Source: Candidatus Manganitrophus morganii (GTDB taxonomy: Bacteria; Nitrospirota; Nitrospiria; SBBL01; Manganitrophaceae). Taken from it: 64,000 nt of DNA. Numbering within the stretch: the stretch's first letter is position 1; each line of letters begins with the position of its first letter. The stretch lies in assembly GCA_021651055.1 (NCBI GenBank), contig JAJHOH010000001.1, positions 496,001-560,000 of the forward strand, given 5' to 3'. The notes under the pieces were generated by a model that was not told the origin of the DNA, searched no databases, and was given only the letters and a program-made list of their open reading frames with translations. Positions 59,286 to 64,000 of this stretch are shown here, one piece after another. The translations under genes and the position numbers were made by a program.

Positions 59286-59366
59286 ATCAATGCAAACGAG
59301 ACAATATACCTGACTTTTCAGGCTGCTTGCAATATTTTTTTCCCCGAACTCGGAAAGGAAAGCCGC

Positions 59367-60212
59367 CTACAACCCAAGCAACCTTTTCGCATTTCCAAAA
59401 AGAATTTTCTCCCACACCGCCGGCTTAAACCCGGCCTTCTCGAAATCGGCGATCCAGCGCTCCGGTGTGAGGAAGGGGTAATCGGAACCGAAGAGGACCC
59501 GATCTTGGAGAAGACTATTGGCATGTTGCACCAGCGAGGGAGAAAAATATTTCGGCGACCAGCCGGAGAGATCGATGTAAATGTTCGTCTTATGGACGGC
59601 GATCGCCAGCATCTCCTCCTGCCATGGCCACGAAGGATGGGCTCCGATGATCGTTAAATTGGGAAAATCGGCGGCGATGTCGTCGATGTAGGGAATCGGC
59701 TGGGCGTATTTCAACTTCAGACCGTTCCCCCCCGGGACCCCCGCCCCGACCCCCGTCGTCCCGGTATGAAGAAGAAGCGGGATCTTCAGCGCTTCGCAAC
59801 ATTCCCAAAGCGGATAAAACTTCCGGTCATTCGGAAAGAAAGCCTGGATGATCGGATGGCATTTTAATCCGCGCAGCCCGAGTTCCTTGACCGCCCGTTC
59901 CAACTCCCGAACCGCCACGGCCCCTTTCCAGGGATCGACGCCGGCAAAACCGATGAAGACGTCGGGATATTTTTTAACGATTCCCGCCACGTAGTCGTTG
60001 GTGACCGGCGGGAGGCCGGTGTGGGTCTCCGCGTCCCAGGCGAGCAGCACCCCCATCATGTCGAGCCGGCGATAATACGCCGCCATCTCCTCCACGCTGA
60101 CGACGGCGTCGTGCCGATGAAAGTAATGAAGCGCGTCGGAAAGGTATTTCCCCCCGGCATCGACCAGATACTCCCTGGTCCCGGGATGGACATGCATGTC
60201 GATCGCCCGCAT
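59367..60212 (-). CDS. metal-dependent amidohydrolase (amidohydrolase_2 / ACMSD-like)
   Basis: 281 residues from the ATG at 60212 behind AGGAGAAAGCAGCC. TIM-barrel hydrolase: metal-binding IDMHVHPG at the N-terminus, LKCHPIIQAFFPND, LLLHTGTTG, IGAHPSWPWQ, and the terminal Asp in VLFGSDYPFLTPERW. Related to 2-amino-3-carboxymuconate-semialdehyde decarboxylase-type amidohydrolases; the substrate is not known. An in-frame ATG at 60278 adds 22 residues before the metal motif and lacks a ribosome binding site. Confidence 0.88.
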   Translation of the reverse strand: MRAIDMHVHPGTREYLVDAGGKYLSDALHYFHRHDAVVSVEEMAAYYRRLDMMGVLLAWDAETHTGLPPVTNDYVAGIVKKYPDVFIGFAGVDPWKGAVAVRELERAVKELGLRGLKCHPIIQAFFPNDRKFYPLWECCEALKIPLLLHTGTTGVGAGVPGGNGLKLKYAQPIPYIDDIAADFPNLTIIGAHPSWPWQEEMLAIAVHKTNIYIDLSGWSPKYFSPSLVQHANSLLQDRVLFGSDYPFLTPERWIADFEKAGFKPAVWEKILFGNAKRLLGL

Positions 60213-60447
60213 GGCTGCTTTCTCCTGAGAATTCCGAGATTGTACCATAACTCTCTTCTCGAATTCCTCCGAAAACACTTCCGGCTTGTAACTTTTTTCA
60301 AGTCAATCTAGAAAACACCCCGTATCCCTTAAAAATCAAATTTGATAGTGTAGCCCGGCATCGTGATCGGGCCGGATTTCTCTTTGTAAAAATTCGCCGA
60401 CGACTCCGATGTGATTTACCCTCACCATTTAATGTAAGGAGGAGATT

Positions 60448-60678
60448 ATGCTCCAATCGATTGGGTTTGGATGGGCCGTCCTGGCTGCTTTTCTTTTTAC
60501 CAACTTGCTCTGGTGCTGGGACACGGCCATCACCCCTCCCCCTCGTACCATGAAGAGAAAACGGGTTCTAAAGCGGACAAAATCGAATTTGAAAAAAATA
60601 CTAAAACATCCCGCTCTTCCCATCGTCCAGTTACAGCGCTCCAGAGAGCCGGTCGCTCCACAGGCCGCTCAACGGTAG
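60448..60678 (+). CDS. small one-helix membrane protein with basic tail (unknown)
   Basis: 76 residues. The first 23 form a hydrophobic helix (SIGFGWAVLAAFLFTNLLWCW); a Pro/Lys/Arg-rich cytoplasmic tail (MKRKRVLKRTKSNLKKILK) follows. AAGGAGGAGATT directly precedes the ATG, a strong reason to believe it is translated. No family is recognised. It is isolated, with about 235 bases before it and a 560-base spacer after it. Confidence 0.55.
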   Translation: MLQSIGFGWAVLAAFLFTNLLWCWDTAITPPPRTMKRKRVLKRTKSNLKKILKHPALPIVQLQRSREPVAPQAAQR

Positions 60679-60800
60679 CGCCCCCCCTTTCCTCCATCTG
60701 CTTGAAAAGGCACTCCCTTTAGTATCGATCTTCTGAAACGAGAAGATCGGTCTCTGAAATCGGCCTCCGCATGATGCCGGCGACCCTTTCCGGAAATCAA

Positions 60801-60842
60801 ATGCAAGTTCACCGGCGCAACGCCGCGTCGGTGAACTTGCAT
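60801..60842. repeat. perfect 14-bp inverted repeat
   Basis: ATGCAAGTTCACCG (60801-60814) and CGGTGAACTTGCAT (60829-60842) separated by 14 bases. No T tract follows. It is about 250 bases upstream of the sigma54 promoter: a candidate regulator site, attenuating hairpin, or remnant repeat. Confidence 0.6.
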
Positions 60843-61072
60843 GAATGCGCGCTCCGGAGAGCGTTGCTTCTCAATGATCAACGGCTTCCTCTCTTTCAGA
60901 CCAATACGCATCGGAATCAGGCGGCCAGTGCCCAAAAATGTCACTCGCTGTGAAATCTCCTCCACAAGTTTAAACTTCTACGGTTGCCGACCTTCTCCCG
61001 ACCGGCCGTCCGATTCTTGCCTTCCGATTGGAATTGTTGAAGAAAAACGGCGCATCCAACATCCCCCACTCT

Positions 61073-61088
61073 TGGCACTACTATTGCT
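61073..61088 (+). promoter_or_regulatory. sigma54-type -24/-12 promoter upstream of the porin gene
   Basis: TGGCAC (61073-61078), a 5-base spacer, TTGCT (61084-61088): a full match to the sigma54 consensus TGGCAC-N5-TTGCW, preceded by the favoured T. Start site near 61098, leader about 145 bases. Confidence 0.75.
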
Positions 61089-61242
61089 TTAAGGTATCGA
61101 CCTAGGTATCTCCGGCCGGGATGGCGTCAAGCACGCAAGCGGCTATCTACGGCCCCTTGAGCGGTATATTCCAGCTCAGGATAGGCTCCGGCTTTGAAAA
61201 GCGCGGACCTTCGATTCAATCCAAACTGAAATGGAGGAGAGA

Positions 61243-62322
61243 ATGCGACCACCGAAATTCCTGTTACAGATGATTGTAGCGGCAATGCTCTTTGTTTCGT
61301 TTCCGAAGATGGGATGGTCCTTCGAAGTAAACGATCGGTTGCGGATCGACGCCTTCGGAACCCAAGGGTATCTCAGAACCAGCGAGAACGAATTTCTCGG
61401 CACCGATTCGAGGGGCACCTTCGATTTCGGCGCCTACAACCTCCTTTTCAAAGCAAGTCCGGCCGAACGTTTTCATGTCTGGCTGGAGTTGTTCTCCTCT
61501 TCCCAGCTGGACGACATGGTCATGCTGGAGTGGGCTTTCGGCGAATATATCTTCAACGATCAGGCCCATCTGAAGTTCGGGAAAATGCCGGCGCCGATCG
61601 GGATCTATAATGAGATGCGGGACGTCTACCCGATGCTCCCCCTCTCCCTTCTTCCCGCCTTTTACGCCGAGGCCACCGAGTTCAGCCCGGCGACGTTCAA
61701 AGGGGTCGGCCTGAACGGCCGAACCTCCGTGCTCGGAATGGAAATCGAATACGACCTCTTCGGGGGAACGAGCTACTTCAATCACTCGACAAACACCCGT
61801 CGGTACGAGTCTGTGACGGGCGCCCGTCTCTGGCTGAACTCACCGAACCGCGTCCTCCGTTTCGGGCAGAGCCTCTTTTCCGGCACCGAGATGCCCGACA
61901 CCGGGGCGACCGCCGGACAGCGGATTCGGATGAGCACCTACATTCCGTCGATCGAATATTTCTCTCCCATCGGGCTGAACATACGCGGCGAGCTCGGCCT
62001 GCATTACCACCAGGGTGAGCTGAAGAACCCGAAAGACCCCCGACGGCTCGGCTACTATGTGGAAGCGACCTACATGATCGCAGATCGCCTGATGCCGGTG
62101 GTCCGTTATGATGTCTATTATCCCCGCCGGCGCGACGTGAACACCTCCGCCGATTATCAAAAGGATCTCACCGTCGGCTTCAACTACAATGTGACCCATT
62201 TTCTGGTTTGGAAGGCCGATGTCCACTTTATCAAAGGCACCGCCCTTCTCGCCGCGGCGGATAACCCCACCCCCGAAGAGGAATGGCGGCTTTACGCCAC
62301 CAGCATCTCTTTCCTGTTCTAA
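61243..62322 (+). CDS. outer-membrane porin-like beta-barrel protein
   Basis: 359 residues from the ATG at 61243, behind GGAGGA. Signal sequence (LLQMIVAAMLFVSFPKMGWS) followed by amphipathic strands of a 16-18-stranded porin: FGKMPAPIGIYNEMRDVYP resembles the loop of phosphate-selective (OprP/OprO) and related porins, with further strands to YVEATYMIADRLMPVVRYDVYY and the terminal aromatic WRLYATSISFLF. The substrate is unknown. A rho-independent terminator follows, and a PstS-like protein gene lies 150 bases downstream. Confidence 0.85.
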   Translation: MRPPKFLLQMIVAAMLFVSFPKMGWSFEVNDRLRIDAFGTQGYLRTSENEFLGTDSRGTFDFGAYNLLFKASPAERFHVWLELFSSSQLDDMVMLEWAFGEYIFNDQAHLKFGKMPAPIGIYNEMRDVYPMLPLSLLPAFYAEATEFSPATFKGVGLNGRTSVLGMEIEYDLFGGTSYFNHSTNTRRYESVTGARLWLNSPNRVLRFGQSLFSGTEMPDTGATAGQRIRMSTYIPSIEYFSPIGLNIRGELGLHYHQGELKNPKDPRRLGYYVEATYMIADRLMPVVRYDVYYPRRRDVNTSADYQKDLTVGFNYNVTHFLVWKADVHFIKGTALLAAADNPTPEEEWRLYATSISFLF

Positions 62323-62333
62323 TCGTGGAAACG

Positions 62334-62365
62334 ACGGCTCTACCTTTGACAGCCGAGCCTTTTTT
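62334..62365 (+). terminator. rho-independent terminator after the porin gene
   Basis: GGCTC (62336-62340) pairs with GAGCC (62355-62359), followed by T6 (62360-62365). It separates the porin from the PstS-like gene, though partial read-through is possible. Confidence 0.6.
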
Positions 62366-62384
62366 AGATATGGTAGGGATGATT

Positions 62385-62442
62385 CCAGGGGTGTAAACCT
62401 GGAGAGCCGGTACGGGGGAGACCGCTGAGCGGATCTCCCCCG
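62385..62442 (+). promoter_or_regulatory. two consecutive hairpins in the leader of the PstS-like gene
   Basis: CCAGG-GGTGTAAA-CCTGG (62385-62402), then CGGGGGAGA-CCGCTGAGCGGA-TCTCCCCCG (62413-62442) with an internal CCGC/GCGG stem. They end 30 bases before the ATG. The layout suggests a structured RNA leader or an mRNA-stabilising element; no known riboswitch consensus is recognised. Confidence 0.45.
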
Positions 62443-62472
62443 CCATCATAAGATCGAAGGGATTGTCTTTCG

Positions 62473-62904
62473 ATGAAAATTGTTCTTCTGGCGCTGATCA
62501 TGCACCTCTTGATGATCGGCGCCGCCTCGGCGCAAGAGACCGCTTCATTCAAGATCATTGTGAATCCTACCAACGGCATCTCTTCCCTGACGAAGGAGCA
62601 GATCTCGGATCTGTTCTTGAAAAAGATGACACAGTGGGAAAACGGACGGAAGGCCCTCCCGGTCGATCAGGTCACCTCCTCGCCGATCCGCGAAAAATTC
62701 TCCAAAGAGATCCATGATAAATCGGTGACGGCGATCAACAGTTACTGGCGCCAGAAAATCTTCTCCGGCCGCGATGTCCCTCCTCCGGAAAAATCATCCG
62801 ACGCCGACGTGCTCGCCTACATCGCGGAAAACGCCGACGCCGTCGGTTATGTCTCGGCCAATGCCCCGATCGACAAAGTCAAAGTCCTGAAGATTGCGAA
62901 GTAA
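62473..62904 (+). CDS. PstS-like periplasmic ligand-binding protein (short)
   Basis: 143 residues: signal sequence (KIVLLALIMHLLMIGAASA), then a PBP-like domain: FKIIVNPTNGISSLTKEQISDLFLKKMTQWENG, then SREKF-like PIREKFSKEIHD and the closing DADVLAYIAENADAVGYVS. The core matches the phosphate ABC transporter substrate-binding fold but is about half the length of PstS. Such short proteins occur widely as stand-alone genes, often near porins. No ABC transporter is adjacent. Confidence 0.85.
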   Translation: MKIVLLALIMHLLMIGAASAQETASFKIIVNPTNGISSLTKEQISDLFLKKMTQWENGRKALPVDQVTSSPIREKFSKEIHDKSVTAINSYWRQKIFSGRDVPPPEKSSDADVLAYIAENADAVGYVSANAPIDKVKVLKIAK

Positions 62905-62958
62905 GCCCCCCTGTCCGGACAACCCCGAACGCTCCTCATACGCGATTGATCCCCGATG

Positions 62959-63954
62959 TTACGAGCGATCCCGCACCGCCGAGAGAAAAGCAAACGCACG
63001 CGCTTCAGACCAATAACGGACCTTCCAGGGCGAGGAACCTCCGACGAAACCGGTATGGCCGCCGGAGGATGGGAAATCGGCCGTGAGCCATTTCGACTGT
63101 TCGACGATTTTGAAGGGAAGGCACTCCCGCGGCAGGAAGGGATCGTTCTGGGCGTTGATGAGGAGGACCGGCCGGCGGATCGCATCGAGAAACTTTTTCG
63201 AGCTGGTGCTCGTCCAGTAATCGACGCCGTCCCGGAATCCGTGGACCGGCGCCGTCACCTGATTGTCGAACGCGGCGAAGGAGGCGATCCGCCGCACCTG
63301 TGCCGGATCGACCAGGCCGGGATATTGCCGTTCTTTGATCAACGCCTTCTCCTTGAGCGTTCTTAAGAAGACCTTCCCGTAAATCCGGCTGAATCCCCGA
63401 TCGATATTCCGCGCCGCCTCGGCGAGGTCGAACGGCACCGAGATCGCCGCCGCTCCCCGGACCGGATCGGGGGCCTTCTCCCCCTGCTCGCCGAGCCATT
63501 TCAGAAGGACATTCCCCCCCAATGAAAACCCGATCAGGAAAAAGGGAGAGCCCGGAAAGCGTTCGATCAGCCGCCGGACGACCCAATCGATATCGGTCGT
63601 CTCCCCCGAATGGTAAAACCGCCGCTGCCTGTTGATCTCCCCGCTGCACGACCGGAAGTTGAGCGCCGCCCCCCGCCAGCCGAGCCGGTGCGCCTCCCGG
63701 AGCATGCCGAGAATATACTTCGCGCGGGAGGAACCTTCCAGCCCATGGAGGCACAAGACGGTCGGAACCGGCCCGACGCCCTCTTTCTCCGGATCGGAAT
63801 CGAAGAAGTCGAGGTCGAGAAAGTCATCATCGGGGGTCTCCCACCGCTCCCGGCGGAGGGTGACGGTCGGAATCTCCCCATAGAGCCGCCGCCAGACGGT
63901 CTGCAAGTGCGGCCCCGGACACCACCAGGCTGGATGAAAGTCGTTCATTTGCAT
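62959..63954 (-). CDS. YheT/COG0429-family alpha/beta hydrolase
   Basis: 331 residues. Hydrolase fold opening FHPAWWCPGPHLQTVW, typical of YheT, then VLCLHGLEGSS (oxyanion region), GWRGAALNFRSCSGEINR, the nucleophile elbow GFSLGGNVLLK (Ser) and a C-terminal His in SSGGHTGFVGG. YheT proteins are broad-range esterases with uncertain substrates. I use the ATG at 63954; a TTG at 63969 upstream is also in frame. The window ends 46 bases beyond. Confidence 0.88.
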   Translation of the reverse strand: MQMNDFHPAWWCPGPHLQTVWRRLYGEIPTVTLRRERWETPDDDFLDLDFFDSDPEKEGVGPVPTVLCLHGLEGSSRAKYILGMLREAHRLGWRGAALNFRSCSGEINRQRRFYHSGETTDIDWVVRRLIERFPGSPFFLIGFSLGGNVLLKWLGEQGEKAPDPVRGAAAISVPFDLAEAARNIDRGFSRIYGKVFLRTLKEKALIKERQYPGLVDPAQVRRIASFAAFDNQVTAPVHGFRDGVDYWTSTSSKKFLDAIRRPVLLINAQNDPFLPRECLPFKIVEQSKWLTADFPSSGGHTGFVGGSSPWKVRYWSEARAFAFLSAVRDRS

Positions 63955-64000
63955 CACGATACTACTCAAGTGCTAAATTCGGAGTGTAAAGTTGAAAAGA

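Larger units (their letters stand above)
60679..61242. other. intergenic region upstream of the porin gene
   Basis: About 560 bases with no gene I can support. It contains a perfect 14-base-pair palindrome at 60801-60842 and a sigma54-type promoter at 61073-61088. A minus-strand reading frame covering 60669-60965 lacks a ribosome binding site and has repeat-derived composition. Confidence 0.6.

Noticed and set aside
60669..60965. 98-residue minus-strand reading frame
   Set aside because: No ribosome binding site, a perfect palindrome inside, no family resemblance, and overlap with the better supported small protein gene.

Overview
The window is a gene-dense bacterial chromosome segment of roughly 57-58% G+C (by eye) with about 60 protein genes. 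I see no rRNA, tRNA, CRISPR array, phage or intact transposase. A gene content of signal-transduction proteins, outer-membrane barrels and porins, an FmdE-like protein, monomeric isocitrate dehydrogenase and SUMF1/TSUP proteins suits a Gram-negative, environmentally versatile lineage. Nitrospirota (Nitrospiria/Manganitrophus-like) is my best guess, but it rests on general impression only; no ribosomal marker is present to prove it.

Layout. Positions 1-17.4 kb hold mixed metabolic and small-family genes: the tail of a membrane/zinc-ribbon protein, a sulfite-oxidase-like molybdoenzyme, a CinA-type protein, two VOC-fold proteins, a SUMF1 protein translationally coupled to a TSUP exporter, YfiR facing a hybrid kinase, a monothiol glutaredoxin-like protein, an SRPBCC-ArsR-SRPBCC cluster, DUF4160/DUF2442, icd, GNAT, DUF4124, aroC, FmdE-like and ampG. 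Positions 17.5-23.8 kb form one tightly coupled plus-strand operon in which a stressosome core (rsbR, rsbS, rsbT) is fused genetically to a dual-domain PP2C phosphatase, a kinase carrying an extra RsbT-like ATPase domain, a receiver and a receiver-GAF-kinase. trmJ, a cytochrome P450, two tandem paralogous kinases with AcoR-type sensor domains and an ABC exporter-like pair follow to 35.1 kb.

Positions 35.2-43.9 kb are a complete minus-strand chemosensory operon (receiver, GAF, cheD, cheA, MCP, MHYT membrane protein, cheW, cheR, cheB) with a plausible sigma70 promoter at its head. Positions 44-45.5 kb hold a GDSL esterase and a DUF3108 protein. Positions 45.7-59.1 kb are a long co-directional minus-strand housekeeping block: glmU-glmS, a UvrD/PcrA helicase, gatC-panD-gatA-GGCT-gatB, eno, a beta-barrel, ftsB and era. 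Beyond it lie an amidohydrolase, a small one-helix membrane protein, a porin behind a textbook sigma54 promoter, a PstS-like periplasmic protein behind a structured leader, and a YheT-type hydrolase.

Several dispersed, hairpin-forming intergenic repeat families punctuate the window: a CCCCGCCGC/GCGTC element (2 copies), a GTCATTCCCGC element (2), a GTAGGGGCG element (3), a GTGAGGCGTG element (2), and two near-identical bidirectional terminators. They sometimes supply stop codons or false N-terminal extensions. The features most worth a second look are the stressosome/two-component operon, the MCP with a C-terminal pentapeptide next to a free-standing MHYT protein, the leaderless SUMF1 promoter, the sigma54 porin promoter, and the two-copy structured repeat.
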